Of a stretch of 64,000 bases of DNA, positions 17,533 to 26,223 are shown one piece after another (the stretch's first letter is position 1; the number at the start of each line of letters is the position of its first letter). The DNA is from Neobacillus niacini (GTDB taxonomy: Bacteria; Bacillota; Bacilli; Bacillales; Cytobacillaceae), in NCBI RefSeq assembly GCF_030817595.1, contig NZ_JAUSZN010000001.1:380001-444000 (forward strand). The letters are read 5' to 3'. The notes under the pieces are model-generated. The model searched no databases, was not told where the DNA came from, and worked only from the letters and a program-made list of their open reading frames with translations. Made by a program: the position numbers and the translations under genes.

Positions 17533-18423
17533 ATGAGCAGAATGCATGACAATGAATTGGACGTTAATCTAAATTTTGTTAGAGGCTTAATCAACGAGCA
17601 GTTCCCTGAATTCTCTATGTTACCGATAACTCCCGTGAATTCTGTTGGAACGGTAAATCATGTTTACAGGCTGGGGAGAGAGCTTTATATTCGCCTGCCT
17701 AGGGTTAAGGAGTGGGCAGATATAGAAAAAGAGTGCAGATGGATTCCATATCTTGCTCCCCACTTGACACTTAGGATACCCGAACCTGTTGCTTTAGGTC
17801 AACCGAAAGCCTCGTACCCTGTGAACTGGGCAGTATACAAATGGATAGAGGGCAATAACTATTCTGATGAGTTAGTTCATGATGAAAGAGAAGTTGCAAA
17901 AGATTTGGCGGATTTTGTAAACGAAATGCACTCCATTGATGTGCCATCTGATGCGCCCAGGGCTGGACGTTCACCTTTGCTTGAGTTAAATAAAAGAACA
18001 TTAGAATGTATTGATGAGGCAGATGATTTGCTGGACAGAGACCGAGTATTAGCGGCATGGGAAGATTCATGTAGGGCTTCTGTCTGGAACGGTCAAGCAG
18101 TATGGATACATGCTGATTTACTTAGAACAAATCTTTTGGTTCATTCCGGTCGTTTAACTGCGGTCATCGACTTTGGTTCAGTAGGAATTGGAGATCCGGC
18201 GTTTGACCTAATACCTGCTTGGAGTATATTCAACTCCAAAGGAAGGAAAGTCTTTCAAAATTCCATCCATGCCGACAAGGATACATGGATTCGTGCCCGA
18301 GGGTATGCACTTCACCAGGCAGTACTTATCATTCCATACTATCGAGTAACAAACCCGCAATTTGTTACTCTGGCAAAAAGAACTCTGGATGAGATATTGG
18401 CGGACTTGGATACAGGAGAATAA
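17533..18423 (+). CDS. Aminoglycoside phosphotransferase (APH) family kinase
   Basis: A 296-residue protein with the protein-kinase-like APH fold. The catalytic loop reads WIHADLLRTNLLV (Asp and Asn of the HxD-x4-N motif) and the metal-binding part VIDFGSVGIGDPAFDL. The N-terminal lobe contains YRLGRELYIRLPR. The family covers antibiotic kinases and metabolite kinases; the substrate is unknown and a resistance role is not shown. Single gene, ribosome binding site GAAGGTGG. Confidence 0.82.
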   Translation: MSRMHDNELDVNLNFVRGLINEQFPEFSMLPITPVNSVGTVNHVYRLGRELYIRLPRVKEWADIEKECRWIPYLAPHLTLRIPEPVALGQPKASYPVNWAVYKWIEGNNYSDELVHDEREVAKDLADFVNEMHSIDVPSDAPRAGRSPLLELNKRTLECIDEADDLLDRDRVLAAWEDSCRASVWNGQAVWIHADLLRTNLLVHSGRLTAVIDFGSVGIGDPAFDLIPAWSIFNSKGRKVFQNSIHADKDTWIRARGYALHQAVLIIPYYRVTNPQFVTLAKRTLDEILADLDTGE

Positions 18424-18484
18424 AATGAGGCAGCACTCATAACCTTTTATTGCAGCCGCAGATGGTATTTGTTATGTAAAGGCA

Positions 18485-18623
18485 GGATATAAATAACACT
18501 AAAAACTAAGGCAAGGTGGATTCGAAATGGATAAAAGAGTTTCATCTGACTTTGAAGTCGAGTTTCCGAATGGCGGTGGAGTCAATATTACAATGCCTAA
18601 GATTACAATTACTAGAAAACTAA
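18485..18623. repeat. Mosaic remnant fusing pieces of two upstream genes
   Basis: Bases 18485-18580 repeat 13135-13231 (leader, binding site and first 17 codons of the 74-residue protein) with few changes. Bases 18581-18623 then repeat 15550-15592, the end of the VTT-domain gene. The junction joins two places 2.3 kb apart in the source, so this is probably a duplicated block with an internal deletion. The copied reading frame is broken. The rest of 18424-18739 holds nothing else recognisable. Confidence 0.8.
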
Positions 18624-18739
18624 TTTTCTGAACTAAACCGACCCGTTTGTCAAGTAAGGGGCAATTTAGATGAGGAAGGAATTGAGTAGAAATAAAGCCA
18701 TTTGTGATATTTAGTAAGAACATCACAAATGGCCGCGTT

Positions 18740-19120
18740 TTAGAATAGTCCTGCTTCTTTTGCAGCCTCAATACTATTTCTGGCAAACTCAGACGGACTC
18801 ATTCCTACATTCTCCCAATGCATATACATTAACCGCGGTTCTTCAAATAGCCAATGGTTATGAAATGCTGTTACGATAATACCTCTGCACCGTAATGCAT
18901 CGAGCATTGGATTAACTTCTCTTTGAAGGAGTACAGTTTCACCTAGGTTAAGACCATTATTTTCAAAAGATAACATAAATGGAAGTGCTAGTGGAGAAAG
19001 AGTGCGACGACCTAAAATAGTTGCTCGAATATCATCTCGAAGGCGCATAACTACACAAACAGGAGTCGATTGGACAACTTCACCGCCGATAATATCTGCA
19101 AGTCTTTGACAAGTTGACAT
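18740..19120 (-). CDS. DUF1259 (LppY/LpqO-like) domain protein
   Basis: A 126-residue protein with LLQREVNPMLDALRCRGI and TAFHNHWLFEEPRLMYMHW, the core signature of DUF1259. Most DUF1259 proteins contain two such domains or a signal peptide; this one has a single domain and no signal, so it is a short version. It has a plausible ribosome binding site (GAAGG). Function unknown. Confidence 0.8.
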   Translation of the reverse strand: MSTCQRLADIIGGEVVQSTPVCVVMRLRDDIRATILGRRTLSPLALPFMLSFENNGLNLGETVLLQREVNPMLDALRCRGIIVTAFHNHWLFEEPRLMYMHWENVGMSPSEFARNSIEAAKEAGLF

Positions 19121-19404
19121 ATTAATACCTTCTTTCTTTTAATATGTTATACCTTATGCAGAACTACAACAGCTTGTCTAGGTTTTTTCATTAACATCCA
19201 TAAGGAAAGTAAAAAAAAGATGGTGCAGTTTAACTAACGGGGTTATTCATTAAGAAGGAGAGGCATCCTTTTTTTGTTAAGAGGTATTGTAGTAGGGGAA
19301 GTAGGGGTGAATGATAGATTGGTGAGTTCCTGGTTTGAAAATTTATGTATCTAACAGGAGAGGGGAGACCCTTAAAGGAATCTCCCTACACTGACATACC
19401 ATAT

Positions 19405-20316
19405 TTAAAAGGTAGATTCCCTTTCCAAATAAGAAGACTTTTTGATAGGTTTAGATATTTTCAGATTTCCCGCTATAATTCCGCCAAGTATGAAAACAAC
19501 CCCGAGCCATTGAGACATACTTACCTGTTCTGTTAAGACTAACGCTGATAGAATTACAGCAATTGGAAGTTCAGCGGATGTTAAAATGGTCCCTAGACCT
19601 GGTCCGATATGGGGCATGCCGATGGTAAATAGGATCGGCGGCAAGACTACGCCTAATAAACCAAGATACAAACCGTACGGTGCAATTTCCATTAAGACTG
19701 ATAATTGTAGTAACTCAGTTGGTGGACTTAGAAGGAAAACAGTAATCATCCCTCCAGTGGTAAATAGAGCACTTTTTTGCACAGCTGGAGTATCCTTTTC
19801 TACACTACTACTAAGAAAGATAAAAGTGGTATAGGTTAGTGCAGAAAGCATTCCCCAAATCGTACCCTGCCATGTCATTCCTCCGCTGCCTTCCGCAATA
19901 ATCCCTGAAGCAAGTATGGAGCCAATCACCAGAATAGCTATGGAAACGACCTTACCCGTGGTTGGTTTCTTTTTATAAAAAACAAATTCAAATAAGCTGC
20001 CAATCCAGACAAATTGAAATAAAAAGATAATCGCAAGCGATGCGTTAAGGGATTGCAGTGATTGGTAATAAAATAGACTCGTTAAACCAAGCGGAATTCC
20101 CGATAAAAGTAATTTGCCTATTTTTGGCAGCGTCAGTTTTTTCTTTTTTGAAAAGAGAGCTGCAATCCAGATTAAGAGTGCACCCATTAAGAATTGACTT
20201 CCTGTCACGGCCGAGCTGGTAAAACCAGCAGCATAAGCTAACTTTACAAAAGTTGATAATGCACCGTAACTGCATCCCCCGAGTAAAACAAGTAGTGCGT
20301 AATGCCAAGTTTTCAT
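19405..20316 (-). CDS. EamA-family (DMT) transporter
   Basis: A 303-residue membrane protein with ten membrane segments arranged as two EamA repeats; the first begins GGCSYGALSTFVKLAYAAG and the second ends WLGVVFILGGIIAGN, both typical of drug/metabolite exporters. The positively charged C-terminus is cytoplasmic. Substrate unknown. Ribosome binding site GAAAGGGG. Confidence 0.85.
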   Translation of the reverse strand: MKTWHYALLVLLGGCSYGALSTFVKLAYAAGFTSSAVTGSQFLMGALLIWIAALFSKKKKLTLPKIGKLLLSGIPLGLTSLFYYQSLQSLNASLAIIFLFQFVWIGSLFEFVFYKKKPTTGKVVSIAILVIGSILASGIIAEGSGGMTWQGTIWGMLSALTYTTFIFLSSSVEKDTPAVQKSALFTTGGMITVFLLSPPTELLQLSVLMEIAPYGLYLGLLGVVLPPILFTIGMPHIGPGLGTILTSAELPIAVILSALVLTEQVSMSQWLGVVFILGGIIAGNLKISKPIKKSSYLERESTF

Positions 20317-20345
20317 TATTATATACCCCTTTCATTCTATGAAAC

Positions 20346-20380
20346 ATAAAAAGCCACACAGCTATAGTAGCTGTGTGGCG
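20346..20380 (-). terminator. Rho-independent terminator between the ROK and EamA genes
   Basis: GCCACACAGCT / AGCTGTGTGGC with a short loop and five T on the minus strand. It lies only about 30 bases before the EamA start, so it closes the ROK transcript and EamA needs its own start; it might also act as an attenuator. Confidence 0.8.
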
Positions 20381-20484
20381 AAAATAGAGAAGTCTCTAGA
20401 AAAGTCCACTAACAAATTTTTTTTGGTTCAATATTACTTTGTTTATTCTAAAGCGATTCACAATGATTGTCAATCAACAACTTT

Positions 20485-21702
20485 TTATGGTTGGAATTCT
20501 TCCGTGAAATAATCCAGTACCATACATCCAGCTCCCTGGGCTACGATGTTGTAGGCAGCAGTTGATTTTATAATCTGAAAATGACTTTTAGGATAGTGCA
20601 TGAGTCGATTTTGTGCGGTTTCAGAGACCTCGTCGTAAAAAAGAGGTTTCGGCACCAACGTTCCTCCACAGACAACAATTTCCGGTCGCAATAGTAAAAT
20701 GAGATTACTAAGACCGACGCCAAAATAATAAGCTGCCTCCTTCACTACATCAAGGCAAAGAGAGTCTTCTTGCTCTAAAGCATGTAAAATATGATGAAAA
20801 TCGATATCTTCTACATCTTTAACTATATCTTGAAGGATAGAATTATGACCACGCTTAAGCCGACGGACCACTTCGTCACGGATGGCAGGCAAGCTGCTAT
20901 ATGCTTGTAGACAACCATACGAGCCGCAGGAGCAACGCCGTCCGTGTATATCCACTACCATATGTCCCAGGGTATCATCCATCTCCATGTTAGTACGAAC
21001 CAATCTACCTTGTAAAATAGTACCGCAACGAATTCCCATATCACTCGAGACAAAAACTAAATTGTCTGTTTCTTTCCAATAGTTTTTACGGTATTCAGCT
21101 AATGCAGCCAAATTTGTTCCGTTATCTATGAATACATGTGTATTAATATTTTGTTGTAAATAATCGACGATGTTAAGGTTATCCCAGTCTCCTGCAGGAA
21201 ACAGATGTGGGTTTATGATAACCCCGGTTTCTTTGTCAATTGGATCAAGAACTCCAATCCCTATACCTAGCAATTTCTCTCTTTGAATATTGTGTTTAGA
21301 CAGTAGCTCATCGACACATCGTGATACAAAATTTAAGGTGTACACTCCGGTGCACTGTGAATCCATCCTCAATTTTTCAACGTCTATGATATCTAATTTT
21401 AAATCAAGGAGAAGCACTGTGGTGTATAGGTTGGTGATTTCTACGCCAATTACATAATAAGCGTCAGGCTTGATGACGTACATCAGTGGTTTACGTCCTC
21501 CACTAGACTCCCCAATTCCACTATCGTAGATAAGTCCTTCCTGAACAAGCTCGTCCAGTAAACGTGTACATGTCACATGTTTGTATCCCGTTATTTCAGT
21601 AAGTGTATTGATCCTGACTGGACCTAACTTACGAATCAGGCTATATAAAAGTTTTAGGCTCTTTGTTTTTGGTGATGTTGAACCAGCAAATTGCTCTAAC
21701 AT
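20485..21702 (-). CDS. ROK-family transcriptional regulator (XylR-like)
   Basis: The 405-residue product has an N-terminal winged helix (about residues 15-70) followed by the ROK sugar-kinase-like fold: GIGIGVLDPID, the ATP-site-like VFIDNGTNLAALAEY, and the zinc-binding CSCGSYGCLQAY. The usual Glu after the last Cys (GCLE) is Gln here. Regulators of this group repress sugar genes and release DNA on sugar binding. No sugar operon is adjacent, so the ligand is unknown. Confidence 0.87.
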   Translation of the reverse strand: MLEQFAGSTSPKTKSLKLLYSLIRKLGPVRINTLTEITGYKHVTCTRLLDELVQEGLIYDSGIGESSGGRKPLMYVIKPDAYYVIGVEITNLYTTVLLLDLKLDIIDVEKLRMDSQCTGVYTLNFVSRCVDELLSKHNIQREKLLGIGIGVLDPIDKETGVIINPHLFPAGDWDNLNIVDYLQQNINTHVFIDNGTNLAALAEYRKNYWKETDNLVFVSSDMGIRCGTILQGRLVRTNMEMDDTLGHMVVDIHGRRCSCGSYGCLQAYSSLPAIRDEVVRRLKRGHNSILQDIVKDVEDIDFHHILHALEQEDSLCLDVVKEAAYYFGVGLSNLILLLRPEIVVCGGTLVPKPLFYDEVSETAQNRLMHYPKSHFQIIKSTAAYNIVAQGAGCMVLDYFTEEFQP

Positions 21703-21946
21703 AAACTTCCTCCAAATGAATAAGGGTTATATTATATTTTAGCTGATTCATTCATAAAGGAGAAGACAATATAACAAACTTTTTTCTATTTCTGAAAAAA
21801 AGTAACTTGATTAATGAAGGTTTATAGATTATTAGAATATAATTTTTATATACTTTTTTTCAAAATGATTTTTAGTCATTTACAATCGCCTTGAAATCTA
21901 TTAAACTTTTATTATAAATTGTTAAAAAAAAGGGGAGATATTTTTT

Positions 21947-22765
21947 ATGCATAAAATGCAAGATATTCTAGAAGCTAGAGATTTCATCATGAGTAAGACT
22001 GAGTATACTCCAACAAATGGGATGATTTTAGGATCAGGATTAGGGACACTTGCAGATGAAATAACAAATTCTGTCACCATTCCTTATAGCGAGATTCCTC
22101 ACTTCGCAAAATCTGAAGCGATTGGCCATGCAAACGAATTAGTCATTGGGGAATTAATGGGTAAAACCGTAGTGGCGATGAAGGGACGTTTTCATTATTA
22201 TGAAGGCTTTACGTTAGATGAAGTCACATTTCCCGTACGAGTAATGAAGGCGCTAGGTGTAGAGAATCTACTTATCACGAATGCATGCGGTGCGATTAAT
22301 ACAAGCTTCAACCCTGGAGATTTAATGTTAATCACGGATCATATCAATTTAGTCGGTACCAATCCATTGATTGGACCAAATAATAATGAATTAGGAACCC
22401 GTTTCCCTGATGTTTCTCAAGTATATAATCGTGAATTACGAACTATTGCTGCAAATGTTGCAAAAGAACAAAACATTACCTTACAAGAGGGCGTATATGC
22501 TTGGTGGAGCGGACCAGCGTACGAAACTCCAGCCGAGATCCGTATGATTCGAACATTAGGAGCGGATGCTGTTGGTATGTCAACGGTCCCAGAGGCGATT
22601 GTAGCGATTCACGGAGGAATGAAAGTACTTGGTATTTCCTGTTTAACCAATATGGCATGCGGGATTCTTGATCAACCTTTAAGTCATGATGAGGTTATTG
22701 AAGTGGCTGCTATGGTAAGAGAGAAATTTATCAAACTTGTTAAGGAAACCATTACAAGAATGTAA
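21947..22765 (+). CDS. pupG: Purine nucleoside phosphorylase
   Basis: A 272-residue enzyme of the trimeric PNP family, similar over its length to B. subtilis PupG (271). Motifs are GMILGSGLGTLAD, the phosphate site GRFHYYEG, ITNACGAINTSFNPGDLM, GPAYETPAEIRMIRTLGAD and DAVGMSTVPE. It splits inosine and guanosine with phosphate. The segment YAWWSGPAYETP differs from the usual YxxxTGP. The last 290 bases recur as a truncated pseudogene at 48953. Confidence 0.93.
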   Translation: MHKMQDILEARDFIMSKTEYTPTNGMILGSGLGTLADEITNSVTIPYSEIPHFAKSEAIGHANELVIGELMGKTVVAMKGRFHYYEGFTLDEVTFPVRVMKALGVENLLITNACGAINTSFNPGDLMLITDHINLVGTNPLIGPNNNELGTRFPDVSQVYNRELRTIAANVAKEQNITLQEGVYAWWSGPAYETPAEIRMIRTLGADAVGMSTVPEAIVAIHGGMKVLGISCLTNMACGILDQPLSHDEVIEVAAMVREKFIKLVKETITRM

Positions 22766-22898
22766 TACAACATTGTTGACTTGACTTTTTATAAATGTAA
22801 TTATAAGTCAGCTGAAGAATAGAACTAGTAAAGGGTTCTGTGGTTTTCTTCCTGTTGTCGAAGTCTCCGAACAAAAAATATATTAATTTAAGAAATGG

Positions 22899-22947
22899 AA
22901 AAGCACTCACAAAAGTTGTCAAAATCAACGTTTGTGAGTGCTTTTTG
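22899..22947. terminator. Bidirectional terminator between convergent genes
   Basis: AAAAGCACTCACAAA pairs perfectly with TTTGTGAGTGCTTTT; T runs occur on both strands. It serves pupG (+) and the membrane protein gene (-). Confidence 0.9.
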
Positions 22948-23011
22948 TTTTGAAAAGATAAAATTGAATTTACCACATTGTGAGTGTTTTTTTACTTCAG
23001 GATAAAAATGG

Positions 23012-24136
23012 TTAAGATTTGAAGTATGGTGTGCTTACTTCGTTTTCTTTACCGATTTCTCTAAATGATTGTTTATAGGTTTCTATGGCATCTCTTAAAC
23101 TAAGAATTAGTTCAATTATTAGAAGAATTATCACTACCCACACACCCACCTTTAAGATGGTGTCAATCACGAAGGATCCAATAAATAAATGGGTATGGAA
23201 AAGTGATGTAAAAGTATAAAACATTGCAAAAGTAAAAACTCTACTCCACTGCGTCACATCATATATTAAGATTGCCTCTCTGAACCCATAGTGTTTAATT
23301 CGTCTAAATAGCCTATAGAGTTCAACAGCCTCAACAGCAATGAAAATAATAAGGGCAGCTCTCCATATCAATCTTATGATATCCATACTAATAATGCCCG
23401 TGACTAAACAGGCAATCCCAGAAATAGATAATGCTCCATGTAAAATACAGTTCGTGTTGTTCCAATCCATTTCAATCGACCAAGAATGAGTGATGTATCT
23501 AGATAAAATAAAGAAAACACAAACCAGATAAAAACAAAATCCGATAATCAGTAAAGATAAGTTAAAGATATCCGGAAATTCTTTGAAAACAGTGTTAAGT
23601 AAAAGGACAATCGATTGTGTGCTTACGGTAGTTAGCAGAAGAATGCCGTGGACATTCTGATATGATTTTGTTCGAGAAATTTCTATAAAAGTTTTTACAC
23701 TTATCCAAATATAAATGATCCACAGGACAATATTTATAAAAGCAATAATCTCAGAAATAAATCCCCAGTGGAAAAATTGTTTATAAAATAAGATGCCACT
23801 TATAGATGTGCCAGCAACCCATGTACCAATCCCAAAGCGGTTGATCACATTGGAATAATGGATGTCTTTAAATTTTCCATCCAAACTGGCTATGAAAAAA
23901 GAGAAAATAAAGGCAAACCAAAGGGAAAGGTTAATAATGCATAGAATTTTTCCAAAAATGTGTTGGAAGAACTGGATGCCAAAGTAGTTTAATAGAACTC
24001 CTTGCGTAACAATCCCAATTGCCATAACGATCGCCATGGTTGAAGTTTTAATATATATTTTTTTAAAAGTGAAGAATAAAATAATACAAACTATAAGGAA
24101 GATCAAAATCAATAAATAAACCACATTTATCACCAT
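23012..24136 (-). CDS. Multi-pass membrane protein of unknown function
   Basis: A 374-residue protein with about ten predicted membrane helices. The segment NRFGIGTWVAGTSISG has some likeness to tellurite-resistance/dicarboxylate (TDT) transporters, which also have ten helices, but the match is too slight to name it. No signal for a binding domain. The short cytosolic C-terminus is polar. Confidence 0.6.
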   Translation of the reverse strand: MVINVVYLLILIFLIVCIILFFTFKKIYIKTSTMAIVMAIGIVTQGVLLNYFGIQFFQHIFGKILCIINLSLWFAFIFSFFIASLDGKFKDIHYSNVINRFGIGTWVAGTSISGILFYKQFFHWGFISEIIAFINIVLWIIYIWISVKTFIEISRTKSYQNVHGILLLTTVSTQSIVLLLNTVFKEFPDIFNLSLLIIGFCFYLVCVFFILSRYITHSWSIEMDWNNTNCILHGALSISGIACLVTGIISMDIIRLIWRAALIIFIAVEAVELYRLFRRIKHYGFREAILIYDVTQWSRVFTFAMFYTFTSLFHTHLFIGSFVIDTILKVGVWVVIILLIIELILSLRDAIETYKQSFREIGKENEVSTPYFKS

Positions 24137-24849
24137 TATATTTTAGATATTTAATTAGTATATCACCAATCAATCTAGAGGTCTGCACAAATATTCCGAC
24201 TTATTACCGTATATCACAAATTGGGATCTATAGGTTTACCAAAAGACACAAAGGGCAGTGCGCGAAAAATGCTTTAGGAATTATGCTTATTTATATTATC
24301 GGAGTGATTATTGGAATCATCTCGCTTTAGTGATGTGAAAAAGTAAAAAGGGTAAAGGCAGGTTAGGAATAATGCTTTATAAATAATCCACGTTTATGAG
24401 GATTTTTTAATAAACCAAAACAAAAGATACCTTTTTGAAAAGTATCTTTTTTGGGTTTTTATTGAATTCTTATGAAAGTTGACGGTCAATGCCGCTGAGG
24501 ATTAAATAATTTCCTAAAAATGCTTCGATTGTTAGGTAACCCTTGTTTTGAAGTGTTTTAAAAGATGCATATCTATATATAAGCTGAATTTGAGAAGCAA
24601 CAGGGTCTTGATCTTGGGAACTACTCAATCTGGCGTATGATGTCATCAGCATGTTATTTAAGTGGATTTATTGGTTTCTTAGCTGGTAGAATCTTGGCTA
24701 CCCCATGGATAAGTTACCAAATACGAAAAAGAAAAATAAGGATGAGGGTCAATTATTATTTCTAATTTAAGGAACAGGGGGCATATGTAAGTAAATATTC
24801 TATTGACAAAATCTAACATACTTCGTAAATTGACGAGATGTGTATAATT
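24137..24849. other. Gene-poor stretch with decayed coding remnants
   Basis: Several pieces look like coding debris: a hydrophobic tail ending at 24330 (ALGIMLIYIIGVIIGIISL), a minus-strand frame at 24470-24652 with protein-like content (YARLSSSQDQDPVASQ) but no binding site, and a plus-strand tail near 24650-24770 (GFIGFLAGRILATPWISY). None is a complete gene. Confidence 0.4.
24422..24453. terminator. Rho-independent terminator
   Basis: AAAAGATAC / GTATCTTTT with a short loop and T runs, within the gene-poor stretch. Confidence 0.7.
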
Positions 24850-25047
24850 TCAATTTTCTTTTACGTACCACTCTATATCCACATCATCTACCTTTAAATT
24901 GTACACTTTCCCTGAGCTTGTTAAGAGATCAATCTCATAAATTTCGATATTATATTTATTCATTTTCTTTGTAACTTTTAATAAATTTTCTAATTTACTA
25001 TCTTGAATGGATACTTCTAAAATAATTTTACCACTTAATACGGGCAT
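24850..25047 (-). CDS. Small acidic protein of unknown function
   Basis: 65 residues after a GAGGGGGA binding site: MPVLSGKIILEVSIQDSKLE, then mixed helix and strand ending DVDIEWYVKEN. The alternating strand-helix-strand pattern suggests a small alpha/beta domain. It lies downstream of the MrpR-like gene on the same strand, 190 bases away. No family recognised. Confidence 0.55.
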   Translation of the reverse strand: MPVLSGKIILEVSIQDSKLENLLKVTKKMNKYNIEIYEIDLLTSSGKVYNLKVDDVDIEWYVKEN

Positions 25048-25239
25048 ATATTTTCCCCCTCAGACACAATATCTAAACTCACAACATTAATCATAAACAA
25101 ATTGTTAGTTATTTCCAATATGTACTTTTTCCTATTACTTCCCCAATTATATGGAATACAATAGTTCAAATATATTAAATATTTTATATTTGTTTTTAAA
25201 TTCTATCCCTATCCAACAGGATAGAGATTAGATACAACA

Positions 25240-26223
25240 TCAAGGTATATTAACGTTATATAAATCAAAGATCGTAGTGGTATTAATAAATTCTTTTAGC
25301 AAAGAGTAGTTAAATATTTCATGACCATTCATTACGACCTTTCTAACGCCAAACTGATTACCGATAATGGATAATTCCTCATTATCTAACTTTTTTCGCT
25401 CGAAATATAAATCAACGGCAAAAGCAATCATTCCTGACTTTTCAATGTTTTTAGCCGTTAAATATTTATATCCAAAAAAATCAGCAATGGTAGATATTCT
25501 CCTATAAATTAAATGTTTATCTGCTCTTTGGAAATTCTGTACCCTTGTTGTGGCTGTTCTTAGAACATAATTATTTTTTACTAATGGTAATTCAGGATTA
25601 TTACCCATTGAGGTGCCATTCTTATTTTGATAATGAGTTTGATTAAGCGCTTCCATAACAAAAGATAAACATTTTTCTGAAACTTTGATACTTCTTTTTC
25701 CATATTTATCATCATTTAAATTCAATAATTGATTGACATGATCAACATCCGATAGGGTTAAGTTTAATATCTCTGATAGTCCATGCCCATTTACGCCTTC
25801 AAATAGAAGCTGAAGGATGACTTTATCTTGGGCGTTGACCATTTCTTTTTGCATGTCTTGAATTTCATACTTCGAGAATAGAATTTTTTTCTTAGACAAG
25901 TAAGTTTTTAACTCATCGTTTTTTATTGTAAGAAGGGGATTAATGTTACTTTGAGTTTTTCCAGATTTAATGGCCCAATTTATATAGTCCTCAAAAACAT
26001 GAAGCGTTAATTTAATGGAGTTAAATGTAGAATGATCTGCATTGATTAAGGCGTCTTTAATTTCTTCAGTGTTAAGATCAAATAAATCTTTCCCCACTAC
26101 ATCTTCCGTGTCATAACTTCTACAGAGTGCATATTTATAAACATTTCTTCTGTTTTCAGGAATATGATTTAAATACTCTATTTTTATGTTTTCGTTATAA
26201 AGCTTCTTTTTCAAATTAACCAC
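25240..26223 (-). CDS. Tyrosine-recombinase-like protein without catalytic residues, MrpR-like
   Basis: The 327-residue protein has the two-domain layout of a tyrosine recombinase: an N-terminal core-binding domain (about 10-115) and a catalytic-type domain. In the latter LLFEGVNGHGLSEILNLTLSDVD aligns with the usual TGLRxSELLxLxxxDID, but the catalytic Arg is missing. The box-II position reads LTAKNIEKSGMIAF where HxxR is expected. It should therefore bind DNA without cutting it. This recalls YopR/MrpR, the SP-beta lytic-cycle repressor, itself an inactive recombinase. It overlaps the upstream gene by 8 bases, so the two are one unit. Confidence 0.68.
   Translation of the reverse strand: MVNLKKKLYNENIKIEYLNHIPENRRNVYKYALCRSYDTEDVVGKDLFDLNTEEIKDALINADHSTFNSIKLTLHVFEDYINWAIKSGKTQSNINPLLTIKNDELKTYLSKKKILFSKYEIQDMQKEMVNAQDKVILQLLFEGVNGHGLSEILNLTLSDVDHVNQLLNLNDDKYGKRSIKVSEKCLSFVMEALNQTHYQNKNGTSMGNNPELPLVKNNYVLRTATTRVQNFQRADKHLIYRRISTIADFFGYKYLTAKNIEKSGMIAFAVDLYFERKKLDNEELSIIGNQFGVRKVVMNGHEIFNYSLLKEFINTTTIFDLYNVNIP

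Noticed and set aside
17533..18423. Antibiotic resistance gene call for the APH-family kinase
   Set aside because: The family also has many metabolite kinases and nothing in the sequence or context shows an aminoglycoside substrate.
24470..24652. 60-codon minus-strand frame
   Set aside because: Protein-like wording but no ribosome binding site and no upstream coding context; kept only as possible debris.
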